Made by a program: the position numbers and the translations under genes. Below the pieces are notes generated by a model. The model saw only the letters and a list, made by a program, of their open reading frames with translations, was not told the DNA's origin and searched no databases. A DNA stretch of 64,000 bases from an uncultured Collinsella sp. (GTDB lineage: Bacteria; Actinomycetota; Coriobacteriia; Coriobacteriales; Coriobacteriaceae): NCBI GenBank assembly GCA_900544095.1, contig UQTV01000001.1, forward strand, positions 496,001 to 560,000, given 5' to 3'. Below, in pieces: positions 37,689-46,912 of the stretch (its first letter is position 1; each line of letters opens with the position of its first letter).

Positions 37689-38630
37689 TTAAGCCTTCAG
37701 GCTCAGGCCCATGGACTCAAGCTTGTCCTTCACTTCCTCGATCGACTTAACACCGAAGTTACGGATGTTGAGCAGATCGTTCTCCGAGAACTCAACGAGC
37801 TGACGGACCGAGTGAATGCTGGCGCGCTTAAGGCAGTTGTAGGAACGGACGGAAAGGTCCAGATCCTCGATCTGCTTGTCCAGCTCGGCGTTGTCGTTGG
37901 TGACCTCGGGAGCGAAGATCGAAGCCTCCTCCTCGACCTCGGGGGTCTCGGCAAGGTTCATAAAGGCGGCCATATGCTGGTTGATGATATTGGCAGCCTG
38001 GACCACGGCGTCGCGCGGGGCGATGGAACCGTTGGTCTCGATCTCGAGGACAAGGCGGTCGTAGTCGGTATGCTGGCCGACACGGCAAGCCTCAACGAGC
38101 TTGGCGCAACGGGACACCGGCGAGTACAGCGAGTCGACGTTGATCACACCGATGGGATCGTTGTCACGCTTGTTAGCCTCGCCAGAAACATAGCCGCGGC
38201 CATAGCCGATGCGCATGCTCATGGTGAGATGGCCACCCTCGGTGAGCGTAGCAATGTGCTGCTCGGGGTTGACCAGCTCAAACTCGGACGGAATAAAGAA
38301 GTCCGCACCGGTGACCTCGCAGGGGCCGTCAACCGAGATGGTGGCGGTCGCCTCGTCGGTCGTGCCGAGAGCCCTGAAGACAAGGCCCTTGACATTCAGG
38401 ACGATGTCGGTGACATCCTCGACCATGTTAGGGATGGTCATGAACTCGTGCTGCGCACCATCGATCTGAATGGCCTCGACGGCGGCACCCTCGAGCGAGG
38501 ACAGAAGAACACGACGAAGCGAGTTACCCAGCGTATCGCCGTAGCCACGCTCGAGCGGCTCGACGGAGACACGAGCAGAGGTCTCGTTAATCTCTTCGAC
38601 CTGAACCTGAGGCCTAATGAATTCTGACAT
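37689..38630 (-). CDS. rpoA: RNA polymerase alpha subunit
   Basis: The 313-aa subunit has the assembly domain (VEPLERGYGDTLGNSLRRVLLSSLEGAA) and the C-terminal DNA-binding domain (DLSVRSYNCLKRASIHSVRQ, RNFGVKSIEEVKDKLESMG) after an acidic linker. It nucleates core polymerase and contacts UP elements and regulators. GGAGG precedes the ATG. The rpsD-rpoA-rplQ order is standard. Confidence 0.97.
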   Translation of the reverse strand: MSEFIRPQVQVEEINETSARVSVEPLERGYGDTLGNSLRRVLLSSLEGAAVEAIQIDGAQHEFMTIPNMVEDVTDIVLNVKGLVFRALGTTDEATATISVDGPCEVTGADFFIPSEFELVNPEQHIATLTEGGHLTMSMRIGYGRGYVSGEANKRDNDPIGVINVDSLYSPVSRCAKLVEACRVGQHTDYDRLVLEIETNGSIAPRDAVVQAANIINQHMAAFMNLAETPEVEEEASIFAPEVTNDNAELDKQIEDLDLSVRSYNCLKRASIHSVRQLVEFSENDLLNIRNFGVKSIEEVKDKLESMGLSLKA

Positions 38631-38662
38631 GTATTACCTCCAGCCTCAGCAGCCCGGATGGA

Positions 38663-39259
38663 CTACTTAGAGTAGAGCTCGACGATGAGCTGCTCGTTGA
38701 TATCACCGCTGATCTGCTCACGCGTCGGCAGAGCGAGCACGTTACCAGACAGCTTCTCGATATCGACCTCGAGCCAGCCAGGGACCTCAAAGCGCTCGGA
38801 GGAAATCAGGGCCTCCTTGATGGGGAGGAGGTCACGGAACTTCTCGCCGACAGCGACGACGTCGCCGGCCTTGACGCGGTAGGACGGGATGTCCACGCGC
38901 TTGCCGTTCACGGTGAAGTGACCGTGACGGACGGACTGACGAGCCTCTTTGCGGGTGCGGGCGAAGCCAAGACGGAAGACGACGTTGTCGAGGCGAGACT
39001 CAAGGATGATCATGAGGTTCTCACCGGTGACGCCGTTCATCTTACGGGCCTTGTTGAAGTAGCCGTGGAACTGCTTCTCCAGAACGCCATAGATGAACTT
39101 GACCTTCTGCTTCTCACGCAGCTGCATGCCGTACTCAGATTCCTTGCGACGGCGCTTGGGCTGACGGATAGATTCCTTCTTGCTGCTGTAACCGAGCTCA
39201 GCGGGATCGATCCCGAGCTGACGGCAGCGCTTAAGAACAGGAGTCCTGTCGATTGCCAT
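38663..39259 (-). CDS. rpsD: Ribosomal protein S4 (zinc-free form)
   Basis: The 198-aa protein matches uS4, with RESRL-type segment MIILESRLDNVVFRLGFA and the S4 RNA-binding domain (ARQSVRHGHFTVNGKRVDIPSYRVKAGD). The N-terminal zinc cysteines of some S4 forms are absent. It starts 30S assembly, and in many bacteria represses the alpha operon. AAAGGATC precedes the ATG. Confidence 0.97.
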   Translation of the reverse strand: MAIDRTPVLKRCRQLGIDPAELGYSSKKESIRQPKRRRKESEYGMQLREKQKVKFIYGVLEKQFHGYFNKARKMNGVTGENLMIILESRLDNVVFRLGFARTRKEARQSVRHGHFTVNGKRVDIPSYRVKAGDVVAVGEKFRDLLPIKEALISSERFEVPGWLEVDIEKLSGNVLALPTREQISGDINEQLIVELYSK

Positions 39260-39278
39260 ATTGATACGATCCTTTCAG

Positions 39279-39683
39279 TTACACGCGGCGACGCTTCTTG
39301 GGGCGGCAGCCGTTGTGCGGAATGGGGGTCTTGTCCTGGATGCTCGAGACCTCGAGGCCAGCAGCCTGGAGGGAGCGGATGGCGGTCTCACGACCGGAGC
39401 CGGGGCCCTTGACGAAGACGGAAACCTTCTTCATACCGTGCTCCATGGCCTGCTTGGCAGCAGCCTCGGCAGCCATCTGGGCAGCGAACGGCGTGGACTT
39501 ACGGGAGCCCTTGAAGCCCACCTGGCCAGCCGACTTCCAGGAAATGACGTTGCCCTGGGGATCGGTGATCGAAACGATCGTGTTGTTGAACGTAGAACGA
39601 ATGTGAGCCTGGCCCACGGAAATGTTCTTACGGTCCGCGCGCTTCAGACGGGCAGCGCGAACGTTCTTCTTAGCAGTAGCCAT
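39279..39683 (-). CDS. rpsK: Ribosomal protein S11
   Basis: The 134-aa protein matches uS11 (AHIRSTFNNTIVSITDPQGN, GFKGSRKSTPFAAQMAAEAA, VSSIQDKTPIPHNGCRPKKR). It lines the 30S platform. GGAGC precedes the ATG, 14 bases after the rpsM stop. Confidence 0.97.
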   Translation of the reverse strand: MATAKKNVRAARLKRADRKNISVGQAHIRSTFNNTIVSITDPQGNVISWKSAGQVGFKGSRKSTPFAAQMAAEAAAKQAMEHGMKKVSVFVKGPGSGRETAIRSLQAAGLEVSSIQDKTPIPHNGCRPKKRRRV

Positions 39684-39697
39684 CTATCTAGCGCTCC

Positions 39698-40072
39698 TTA
39701 TTTCTTCTTCTTAGCACCGATCTGACGCTTCGGGCCCTTGCGGGTACGAGCGTTAGTGTGGGTGCGCTGGCCGCGGACCGGGAGGCCCTTGCGGTGACGA
39801 AGGCCGCGGTTGCAGCCGATGTCCATAAGGCGCTTGACGTTCTGGTTGCGCTCACGGCGGAGGTCGCCCTCAACCATGATCTGATTCTTATCGATATAAT
39901 CGCGGATGGCGTTAACCTCATCCTCGGTGAGGTCCTTAACGCGCGTGTCCACGTTAACGTTGCACTCGACGCAAATCTTCGTCGCAGTGGTGCGGCCGAT
40001 GCCGTAAATGTAGGTCAGACCGATCTCAACGCGCTTCTCACGCGGGAGGTCGACACCATTAATACGGGCCAA
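39698..40072 (-). CDS. rpsM: Ribosomal protein S13
   Basis: The 124-aa protein matches uS13 (MARINGVDLPREKRVEIGLT, GLRHRKGLPVRGQRTHTNAR). It sits in the 30S head and touches the P-site tRNA. The start codon is TTG at 40072, with GAGGAG upstream; no ATG is available at the conserved N-terminus. Confidence 0.97.
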   Translation of the reverse strand: MARINGVDLPREKRVEIGLTYIYGIGRTTATKICVECNVNVDTRVKDLTEDEVNAIRDYIDKNQIMVEGDLRRERNQNVKRLMDIGCNRGLRHRKGLPVRGQRTHTNARTRKGPKRQIGAKKKK

Positions 40073-40086
40073 CGTAGTCTCCTCTC

Positions 40087-40200
40087 TTAACCCTGACGCT
40101 GCTTATGACGGGGGTTCTCGCAAATGACGAGGACCTTGCCGTGGCGCCTAATGATTTTGCACTTATCGCACATCTTCTTGACCGAAGGACGTACCTTCAT
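40087..40200 (-). CDS. rpmJ: Ribosomal protein L36
   Basis: This 37-aa reading frame gives MKVRPSVKKMCDKCKII followed by RRHGKVLVICENPRHKQRQG, the zinc-ribbon form of bL36. C11, C14, C27 and H32 form the zinc site. GAAAGGAAG precedes the ATG. It lies 14 bases before rpsM, its normal position. Confidence 0.96.
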   Translation of the reverse strand: MKVRPSVKKMCDKCKIIRRHGKVLVICENPRHKQRQG

Positions 40201-40347
40201 CGTTCTTCCTTTCGGTAGCGCTCAAACTACTTCCCTACTATCTACTCGCCCAGCCGCAGGCGTTTAAAACTATGGCTGGTCTTCACACGCAAACCGACCG
40301 TAGGTTGAGCTAAGCCTGCAGTCGGAAAAGAGCGTGTATGCGTGTCG

Positions 40348-40566
40348 CTATTTATAGCGATAGGTGATGCGACCGCGGGTCAGGTCGTACGGGGAAAGCT
40401 CCACGACAACCCTGTCACCGGGGAGAATGCGGATGTAATTCATTCGGATCTTGCCAGAAATGTTGCACAGAACCGAATGACCGTTCTCGAGCTCAACCTT
40501 AAACATGGCGTTGGGCAGCGGTTCCTTTACCGTACCCTCGAGCTCAATTGCGTCTTCCTTCTTCAC
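40348..40566 (-). CDS. infA: Translation initiation factor IF-1
   Basis: The 72-aa OB-fold protein matches IF-1 (KKEDAIELEGTVKEPLPNAM, GHSVLCNISGKIRMNYIRIL, LSPYDLTRGRITYRYK). It occupies the 30S A site during initiation. I chose the GTG at 40566, which gives the canonical length; a TTG two codons earlier is possible. No strong ribosome-binding site is seen for either. It lies between map and rpmJ. Confidence 0.96.
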   Translation of the reverse strand: MKKEDAIELEGTVKEPLPNAMFKVELENGHSVLCNISGKIRMNYIRILPGDRVVVELSPYDLTRGRITYRYK

Positions 40567-40670
40567 AAGCAATCATCTTTCTCTAGAAAACGACAGCGAT
40601 TGAGTATTCTACAATACGCATGCACGTATCGTAATATCTTCGTAATGGCTCCACAACTACGTGGAACTTG

Positions 40671-41459
40671 TTACATTTCTCCGCCTTGGAGCGAACACCA
40701 GGATCCTTGCGCATCGGTGGTAAGAATCACCGGACCGTCATTGGTAATGGCGACGGTGTTCTCGTAGTGCGCGGCGGGCAGATGGTCGTTGGTCGTAACG
40801 ATCCAACCATCGGAGCCCGTGCTCACATGATTGGAACCCATCGTAACCATCGGCTCGATAGCGATGACCATACCAGCCTGAAGGCGAACGCCTCTCCCCT
40901 TCTTTCCATAATTTGGAACGTTGGGGTCCTCGTGCATCACATGGCCGATACCATGCCCCACGTAATCGCGAAGCACGCCGTAACCGTGAGACTCGGCGAG
41001 GGACTGAACGGCATAGCCGACGTCCCCGATATGGTTACCGGGAACAGCCTGCTCGATGGCAGCCTTTAGGCAATCGCGCGTAACCTCGCACAGGGCCTTG
41101 GCCTCGGGCGTGGGGGTGCCGACGAAAAACGTCCAGGCGTTATCGCCAACCCAACCGTCAACGACAGCTCCCGTATCGATGGAGATGATATCGCCATCGC
41201 GCAGGATCATGTCAGGGTTGGGAATACCGTGAACCACGGCATCGTTAATTGATGCGCAAATGGTCCCCGGGAAACCGCCGTAGCCCTTAAAGGCAGGGGT
41301 GCCGCCATGCATGCGGATAATCTGCTCGGCAAGCTGATCGAGTTCGAAGGTCGACACGCCGGGGCGAACCATGGCTCCAACGTGGCGGAGCGCCATCTTA
41401 GATAGCGCTCCTGCCTTCTTCATCTGCTCGATTTGCGTTGCAGACTTAATCTTGATCAT
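40671..41459 (-). CDS. map: Methionine aminopeptidase, type I
   Basis: The 262-aa metalloenzyme removes the initiator methionine. Metal-binding residues are seen in ISIDTGAVVDGWVGDNAWTF (two Asp), GHGIGHVMHEDP (His), VIAIEPMVTMGS (Glu) and YENTVAITNDGP (Glu). Its ATG overlaps the adk stop by four bases (ATGA). It lies in its usual place between adk and infA. Confidence 0.97.
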   Translation of the reverse strand: MIKIKSATQIEQMKKAGALSKMALRHVGAMVRPGVSTFELDQLAEQIIRMHGGTPAFKGYGGFPGTICASINDAVVHGIPNPDMILRDGDIISIDTGAVVDGWVGDNAWTFFVGTPTPEAKALCEVTRDCLKAAIEQAVPGNHIGDVGYAVQSLAESHGYGVLRDYVGHGIGHVMHEDPNVPNYGKKGRGVRLQAGMVIAIEPMVTMGSNHVSTGSDGWIVTTNDHLPAAHYENTVAITNDGPVILTTDAQGSWCSLQGGEM

Positions 41460-42082
41460 AGACCGAGAGCCTCTTTGACATCCCCGTACACGGTCTCGCG
41501 AGCCTGGTCACCGTTGACCGACTTGAGCAGACCCTGGCCACGATAGTAGTCGACGAGCGGGCTCGTGGACTTCTCGTAGACGTCGAGACGGTTCTTGATG
41601 GTCTCGGGCTTGTCGTCGTCGCGCTGATACATCTCGCCGCCACACTTGGGGCAGGTGGCATCGGCAGCAGTGCCGGTGTAACCGCAGGCGCGGCAGGTAC
41701 GACGCGAAGACAGACGATCGATGATGACCTCGGGGGCCACATCGACCAGAAGGGCGCAGTCGATCTCGCGACCCATGGCGGAAAGCTCGGAATCGAGCGT
41801 CACAACCTGGGCGGTGTTGCGCGGGAAGCCATCGAGGATGAAGCCCTGCTGGGCGTCATCGGCAGCAAGGCGCTCCTTGACAAGGTCGATCACGAGCTGA
41901 TCGGGAACGAGCTCGCCAGCGTCCATGTACTTCTTAGCCTGAATACCAAGCTCGGTGCCACCCTTGACGGCAGCACGCAGCAGGTCGCCCGTGGAAATGT
42001 GAGCGACGCCAAACTCGGCGACGAGCTCCTGTGCGACGGTGCCCTTACCGGCACCCGGAGCTCCGAGCAATACGAGGTTCAT
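41456..42082 (-). CDS. adk: Adenylate kinase (zinc-lid form)
   Basis: The 208-aa enzyme interconverts ATP, ADP and AMP. The P-loop is GAPGAGKGT at residues 7-15. The lid domain holds a four-cysteine zinc site (CRACGYTG and CPKCGG). LDGFPRNTAQV is the AMP-site segment. The ATG at 42082 has GAGGAGG upstream. It follows secY by 18 bases and overlaps map. Confidence 0.97.
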   Translation of the reverse strand: MNLVLLGAPGAGKGTVAQELVAEFGVAHISTGDLLRAAVKGGTELGIQAKKYMDAGELVPDQLVIDLVKERLAADDAQQGFILDGFPRNTAQVVTLDSELSAMGREIDCALLVDVAPEVIIDRLSSRRTCRACGYTGTAADATCPKCGGEMYQRDDDKPETIKNRLDVYEKSTSPLVDYYRGQGLLKSVNGDQARETVYGDVKEALGL

Positions 42083-42100
42083 GAGCAATCCTCCTCTAGC

Positions 42101-43387
42101 CTATTTAAAGAATCCATCGTAATCATACATCTTGATCTGGCCTTCGAGCTTATCGACCGTGTCGAGCACGACGCCGACCATGATGAGGATGGACGTGCCG
42201 CCAAATGCCTGGATCAGATGGTTACCCGTGAAGGAGAAGATGATCGAAGGCACGATGGCGATGAGCGCCAAAAAGACAGCGCTGGGAAGCGTGATCTTGT
42301 TGAGCGCGTTCTTGATGTAGGCCGCGGTAGCCCTACCCGGACGGACGCCCGGAATAAAGCCACCCTGCTTCTTAAGGTTGTCGGCCGTGTCATCGGGGTT
42401 GAACACCATAGAGGTGTAGAAGTACGCGAAGAACACGATGAGGACAACGTTAAGCACCCAGTTGAGCCAACCGGTCGAAAGCGCAGAGGCAACTGCCTGA
42501 ATCCAGCCGATGCCGGGGAAGAACACGGCAATCTGAGCCGGGAAGTACAGCAGCGCCGAAGCGAAGATGATCGGCACGACGCCCGCAGTGTTGACCTTGA
42601 TGGGCAGGTAGGTGGTCTGGCCACCCATCATGCGACGGCCCACGACGCGCTTAGCGTAGGAGACCGGAATGCGGCGCTGGCCGCGCTCAAGGAAAACAAT
42701 CAGCGGGATAACCAGCAAGATGATGGCGCAGATGATCACCATGGTGATGATGCCACCGGCATTGCCCTCGGTGCTGGAGAAGATCGCCTGCGGCAGGCCG
42801 GCCATGATGTTCGCGAAGATGATCAGCGACATGCCATTGCCGATACCGCGCTGGGTGATGAGCTCACCAATCCACATGATCAGCATGGCGCCCGCGGTGA
42901 GCGTGCCGACGATCATGAGGTCGAAGATGATCTCGGGAGCGCCGGCGCCAGTAAAGCTGATGCCGAAGCTCTTAAAGAGGAAGAGGTAACCCACGGAGTT
43001 GAGGATTGCCAGAGCCAGGGTGAGGTAACGCGAATACTGCGTAATCTTGGTCTGACCGACCTCGCCCTCGCGGGCAAGCTCATGCAGGGAAGGCACAACG
43101 GCCTGGAGCATCTGGAGGATGATCGAGCTGGTGATGTAAGGCATGATGCCCAGGGAGAACACCGAAACATAGCTCAACGCGCCACCAGAGAAAAGATTCA
43201 GGAGGGCCATAGCACCTGCGGCGACCGAATTGTTATCGGTCGAGAAAAGGCCCAGCATCCCCTGGAAGGGAATGCCGGGCACAGGAACGTGCGCACCAAT
43301 GCGGTACACGACGAGCATAGCTATGGTAAAAAGAATCTTTTCGCGCAATTCTTTGATGCGGAAAGCATTCTTAAGACCATTTAGCAC
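42101..43387 (-). CDS. secY: Preprotein translocase subunit SecY
   Basis: The 428-aa protein has ten membrane helices and SecY signatures (GAHVPVPGI, GIGNGMSLIIFANI, MGGQTTYLPIKVNTAGVVPI). It forms the protein-conducting channel driven by SecA (11375). The start is GTG at 43387, seven bases inside the end of rplO, so translation is coupled. Confidence 0.97.
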   Translation of the reverse strand: MLNGLKNAFRIKELREKILFTIAMLVVYRIGAHVPVPGIPFQGMLGLFSTDNNSVAAGAMALLNLFSGGALSYVSVFSLGIMPYITSSIILQMLQAVVPSLHELAREGEVGQTKITQYSRYLTLALAILNSVGYLFLFKSFGISFTGAGAPEIIFDLMIVGTLTAGAMLIMWIGELITQRGIGNGMSLIIFANIMAGLPQAIFSSTEGNAGGIITMVIICAIILLVIPLIVFLERGQRRIPVSYAKRVVGRRMMGGQTTYLPIKVNTAGVVPIIFASALLYFPAQIAVFFPGIGWIQAVASALSTGWLNWVLNVVLIVFFAYFYTSMVFNPDDTADNLKKQGGFIPGVRPGRATAAYIKNALNKITLPSAVFLALIAIVPSIIFSFTGNHLIQAFGGTSILIMVGVVLDTVDKLEGQIKMYDYDGFFK

Positions 43388-43830
43388 GGCAGCTCGACCT
43401 TTCCGCCGGCGGCCTCGATCTTGGCCTGCGCAGAAGCGCTGACCTTGTCGACCTTGACCGTGAACTTCTTGGTGAGCTCACCATTGCCGAGCACCTTGAC
43501 GGGCTCGAACTCGCTCTTGGTGATGCGAGCGGCCTTAAGGGCGGCACCGTCGATCACAGCGCCGTCCTCGAACTTGCGCTCGAGGCGCTCAACGTTAACA
43601 GCGGTGTACTCGATACGACGGGGATTGCGGAAGCCCGGAAGCTTGGGCAGGCGCATAGCCAGCGGAGTCTGGCCACCCTCGAAGCCGGCACCCTTGGTGC
43701 CGCCAGAGCGAGAGCCCTGGCCCTTCTGACCGCGGCCAGAAGTGGTGCCGTGACCCGAAGAATTGCCACGGCCGACGCGCTTGCGGTTCTTGGTGGAACC
43801 GGGCGCGGGAGTAAGATCGTGAAGCTGCAT
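43381..43830 (-). CDS. rplO: Ribosomal protein L15
   Basis: The 149-aa protein matches uL15, with the basic glycine-rich N-terminus (GRGNSSGHGTTSGRGQKGQG) and the FEGGQTPLAMRLPKLPGFRN segment. It ends in a cysteine (VELPC). GAGGAG precedes the ATG, three bases after rpmD. Confidence 0.97.
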   Translation of the reverse strand: MQLHDLTPAPGSTKNRKRVGRGNSSGHGTTSGRGQKGQGSRSGGTKGAGFEGGQTPLAMRLPKLPGFRNPRRIEYTAVNVERLERKFEDGAVIDGAALKAARITKSEFEPVKVLGNGELTKKFTVKVDKVSASAQAKIEAAGGKVELPC

Positions 43831-43833
43831 TTG

Positions 43834-44016
43834 CTACTCCTCTACAATCTCGACAAGGTGCTTGACCTTGAAGATCATGCCGCGGACGGACTCGTTGTCA
43901 GCAATCTCGCGAACCTCGCGGATCCTGTGGAGACCGAGGGCACGGACAGTACGGACCTGGTCCTGCTTGCAACCATTGGTGCTGCGGACCTGCTTGATCT
44001 TGATGGTGTCAGCCAT
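43834..44016 (-). CDS. rpmD: Ribosomal protein L30
   Basis: The 60-aa protein matches uL30 (IKIKQVRSTNGCKQDQVRTV, RALGLHRIREVREIADN). It lies two bases after rpsE with AAGGAG before the ATG. Confidence 0.96.
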   Translation of the reverse strand: MADTIKIKQVRSTNGCKQDQVRTVRALGLHRIREVREIADNESVRGMIFKVKHLVEIVEE

Positions 44017-44018
44017 GC

Positions 44019-44543
44019 TTAGTTCTCCTTACCGACGAACATCTCGGAGACCGTCAGGCCACGGCGAGCCGCGACGTCCTCAGGGCTGGAGAGCTCCTTG
44101 AGGCCCTCGACGGCAGCCTTGATGATGTTGAGGCCGTTGTCGGTACCGAGGGACTTGGACAGGACGTTCTTGATGCCAGCAAGCTCGAAGAGGGGACGCA
44201 CAGCGCCGCCGGCGATAACGCCGGTACCCTCGACAGCGGGCTTGATGATGATGCGGCCGGCACCAAAGTGACCGAGAACCTCGTGCGGAATGGTGCCCTG
44301 ATCGGTCACCGGCACGTGGAACATGTTCTTCTTGGCATCGAGAGACGCCTTGGAGATGGCCATGGGCACCTCAGCGGACTTGCCCATGCCAACGCCGACG
44401 TTGCCCTTGCCGTCGCCGACGACGACGAGAGCGACGAGGCTCATGCGACGACCACCCTTGACGGTCTTCGACACGCGGTTGATGTAAACGACGCGCTCCT
44501 CGAACTCGGAGGCCTCGCGCTGCTGCTTCTGATTACGAGCCAT
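44019..44543 (-). CDS. rpsE: Ribosomal protein S5
   Basis: The 174-aa protein matches uS5 (FEERVVYINRVSKTVKGGRR, GNVGVGMGKSAEVPMAISKA, GHFGAGRIIIKPAVEGTGVI). It contributes to decoding fidelity and mRNA unwinding at the entry channel. GGAGG precedes the ATG. Confidence 0.97.
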   Translation of the reverse strand: MARNQKQQREASEFEERVVYINRVSKTVKGGRRMSLVALVVVGDGKGNVGVGMGKSAEVPMAISKASLDAKKNMFHVPVTDQGTIPHEVLGHFGAGRIIIKPAVEGTGVIAGGAVRPLFELAGIKNVLSKSLGTDNGLNIIKAAVEGLKELSSPEDVAARRGLTVSEMFVGKEN

Positions 44544-44557
44544 GTGCTACATACCTC

Positions 44558-44926
44558 CTAGAACTCGAGACCGGCGGCACGAGCACCGTCGGCGAGGGCC
44601 TTGACGCGGCCATGGTAGATACGGCCACCACGATCGAAAGCGACCTTGGTGATGCCGGCCTCGATGGCACGCTTGCCAACGAGCTGACCGACCTTCTCCG
44701 CAGCCTCCTTGTTCGAGGTGTGGGTGCCCTTGAACTCGGCCTCGAGGGTCGAGGCGGAGACGAGCGTCAGGCTGGAGCCCTTGCTGTCGTCGATGATCTG
44801 GGCATAGATGTTGGCGTTAGTACGGGTCACGCGAAGACGCGGACGCTCGGCGGTACCCGAGACCTTGCCGCGAACACGACGCTGACGACGCTTGAGGCCT
44901 TCCAGCTTCGCCTTATGCTTGTTCAT
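44558..44926 (-). CDS. rplR: Ribosomal protein L18
   Basis: The 122-aa protein matches uL18 (RRQRRVRGKVSGTAERPRLR, IYAQIIDDSKGSSLTLVSA, FDRGGRIYHGRVKALADGAR). It binds 5S rRNA with L5. Confidence 0.97.
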   Translation of the reverse strand: MNKHKAKLEGLKRRQRRVRGKVSGTAERPRLRVTRTNANIYAQIIDDSKGSSLTLVSASTLEAEFKGTHTSNKEAAEKVGQLVGKRAIEAGITKVAFDRGGRIYHGRVKALADGARAAGLEF

Positions 44927-44954
44927 ACGTAAACTCCTAAAAAGGTTGATCTTG

Positions 44955-44976
44955 CCAGCACCTAACGGGGTGCTGG
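44955..44976. other. Hairpin between rplF and rplR
   Basis: CCAGCACC at 44955-44962 pairs perfectly with GGTGCTGG at 44969-44976. It lies in the widest gap inside the ribosomal block (75 bases). It has no T run on the minus strand and may be an mRNA processing or regulatory structure. Confidence 0.5.
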
Positions 44977-45001
44977 TCTTATGCGAGTGAGTCGGTTACG
45001 A

Positions 45002-45538
45002 CTACTTGGCGGCCTTACCCAGCTTGCGGCGGATGTGCTCGCCAACATAGTGGATACCCTTGCCCTTGTAAGGCTCGGGAGGACGATGGCCGCGGATCTC
45101 AGCGGCGATCTGACCGACCTGCTGCTTGTTGATACCCTTGACGTTCACGTGGGTGTTGTCGGGAACCTCGAAGGTGATGCCCTCGGGAGCCTCGACGATC
45201 ACGGGGTGCGAGAAGCCCAGGGAGAACTCGAGGTTCTTGCCCTTCTGCTGCACGCGGTAACCGACGCCGGCGAGCTCGAGCTTCTTCTCGAAGCCCTCGG
45301 AAACGCCAACAACCATGTTGTGGATGAGAGCGCGGGTGAGGCCGTGGCGGGCACGGGTCTCACGCTCGTCGTCGGGACGGGAAACGGTGAGGACGTTGTC
45401 CTCGACGTTGATAGCGAGCTTCTCAAAGACATCCAGCTCGAGCTGGCCCTTGGGGCCCTTGACGACAACGTTGTTGCCGTTGACTGCCACTTCGACTCCG
45501 GCGGGAATCTGGACAGGCTTATTACCGATACGAGACAC
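45002..45538 (-). CDS. rplF: Ribosomal protein L6
   Basis: The 178-aa protein matches uL6 (SRIGNKPVQIPAGVEVAVNG, HGLTRALIHNMVVGVSEGFE, PEPYKGKGIHYVGEHIRRK). The start is GTG at 45538 with AAAGGAG upstream. Confidence 0.97.
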   Translation of the reverse strand: MSRIGNKPVQIPAGVEVAVNGNNVVVKGPKGQLELDVFEKLAINVEDNVLTVSRPDDERETRARHGLTRALIHNMVVGVSEGFEKKLELAGVGYRVQQKGKNLEFSLGFSHPVIVEAPEGITFEVPDNTHVNVKGINKQQVGQIAAEIRGHRPPEPYKGKGIHYVGEHIRRKLGKAAK

Positions 45539-45571
45539 GGTGATCTCCTTTCCTTCTACCTACCGAGCGAA

Positions 45572-45970
45572 TTACCAGACGTAAGCGATGATCTCGCCGC
45601 CGACGTTGTGCTTGCGAGCATCGCGGTCGGTCATAACGCCATGGCTGGTGGAAATAATGGCGGTACCAAGGCCACCGCGGACGCGGGGCATGTCGGCAAC
45701 GCCGGTGTACTTACGCAGGCCCGGCTTGGAAATGCGGCGGATGCCGTTGATGACCTTAGCCTTCTTGGGACCATACTTAAGCGTGATGTGCAGAGTCTTC
45801 TGGGGAACGGTGTCCTCGACATCGTAGCCCTCGATGTAGCCCTCCTCGTGCAGAACACGAGCGATCTCGACGAGCTTCTTGCTGCTCGGCATGGAGACCG
45901 TGGCCTTGTTCACAGAGTTAGCGTTACGGATGCGCGTAAGCATATCTGCGATCGGGTCTGTAAGGTTCAT
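45572..45970 (-). CDS. rpsH: Ribosomal protein S8
   Basis: The 132-aa protein matches uS8 (TDPIADMLTRIRNANSVNKA, GLRKYTGVADMPRVRGGLGT, ISTSHGVMTDRDARKHNVGG). It binds the central domain of 16S rRNA; in E. coli it also represses the spc operon near the rplE start. AAGGAG precedes the ATG. Confidence 0.97.
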   Translation of the reverse strand: MNLTDPIADMLTRIRNANSVNKATVSMPSSKKLVEIARVLHEEGYIEGYDVEDTVPQKTLHITLKYGPKKAKVINGIRRISKPGLRKYTGVADMPRVRGGLGTAIISTSHGVMTDRDARKHNVGGEIIAYVW

Positions 45971-46089
45971 ACAGATTCTCCTTCGTTCTTGATGAACACG
46001 TGCTCTTGGTTCTTCGCCGCCCTTAACGGCAAAGCCTAACTAGCGCGTTTTCCCTGTTCCAAACGGATGCTTGAAACGCTGGTAGTGAC

Positions 46090-46275
46090 TTACCAGCTGG
46101 CCTTCTTAACGCCGGGAAGCTCGCCCTTGAGTGCAAGCTCACGGAAGCAGACACGGCACAGGCCGAACTTGCGGTACACAGAGTGCGGACGGCCGCAGCG
46201 CTGGCAGCGCGTGTACTCACGAGTAGAGAACTTCTGCTTGCGATTGCACTTGACGATCATCGATGTCTTAGCCAC
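46090..46275 (-). CDS. rpsN: Ribosomal protein S14, type Z
   Basis: The 61-aa short form has the zinc site CQRCGRP...CRVCF at residues 24-43 and ends GVKKASW. It is the zinc-dependent S14 typical of Gram-positive bacteria. The start is GTG at 46275 with GAGGAGG upstream. Confidence 0.97.
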   Translation of the reverse strand: MAKTSMIVKCNRKQKFSTREYTRCQRCGRPHSVYRKFGLCRVCFRELALKGELPGVKKASW

Positions 46276-46354
46276 TTATATCCTCCTCACATAGAGTATT
46301 GTTCGCCCCAAGCGCCGCCCCCTTGTGGGAACGGCGCTTATAGGGCAGGTGAAC

Positions 46355-46912
46355 CTATTTCTTGAACGGGAAACCGAAGGCGTCCAGAAGGGCCTTGGCC
46401 TCCTCATCGGTGTTGGCGGTGGTCACGAAAGTGATGTCCATACCACGCTGGTGATCGACGGAGTCGAAGTCGATCTCGGGGAAGATGAGCTGCTCGGTGA
46501 CGCCCATGGAGAAGTTACCACGGCCGTCGAAGCTCTTGGCGGAGATGCCGCGGAAGTCGCGGATACGGGGGATCGCGACGGAGGTCAGACGATCGAAGAA
46601 CTCCCACATACGGTCGCCACGCAGGGTAACCTTGCAGCCGATCGGCATACCAGCGCGCAGGCGGAAGGTAGCGATGGACTTGCGGGCACGGGTGATCATC
46701 GGCTGCTGGCCGGTGATGGCGCGCAGGTCGCGCACGGCACCGTCGATGGCCTTGGAATCGGTAGCGGCCTCGCCGACACCCATGTTCACGACGATCTTCT
46801 CAAACTTGGGGATCATCATGACGTTCTCGTACTGGAACTTTTCCTGAAGCTGGTGCTTGACCTCGTTGTTGTACTTGGTCTTCAGACGCGGCACATACTT
46901 CTCTTCTGCCAT
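46355..46912 (-). CDS. rplE: Ribosomal protein L5
   Basis: The 185-aa protein matches uL5 (VVNMGVGEAATDSKAIDGAV, ITGQQPMITRARKSIATFRL, MGVTEQLIFPEIDFDSVDHQ). It binds 5S rRNA and bridges to the 30S head. It is the first ribosomal gene of this block, with AAGGAG before the ATG. The usual upstream genes rplN and rplX are replaced by a 320-base gap and a permease. Confidence 0.97.
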   Translation of the reverse strand: MAEEKYVPRLKTKYNNEVKHQLQEKFQYENVMMIPKFEKIVVNMGVGEAATDSKAIDGAVRDLRAITGQQPMITRARKSIATFRLRAGMPIGCKVTLRGDRMWEFFDRLTSVAIPRIRDFRGISAKSFDGRGNFSMGVTEQLIFPEIDFDSVDHQRGMDITFVTTANTDEEAKALLDAFGFPFKK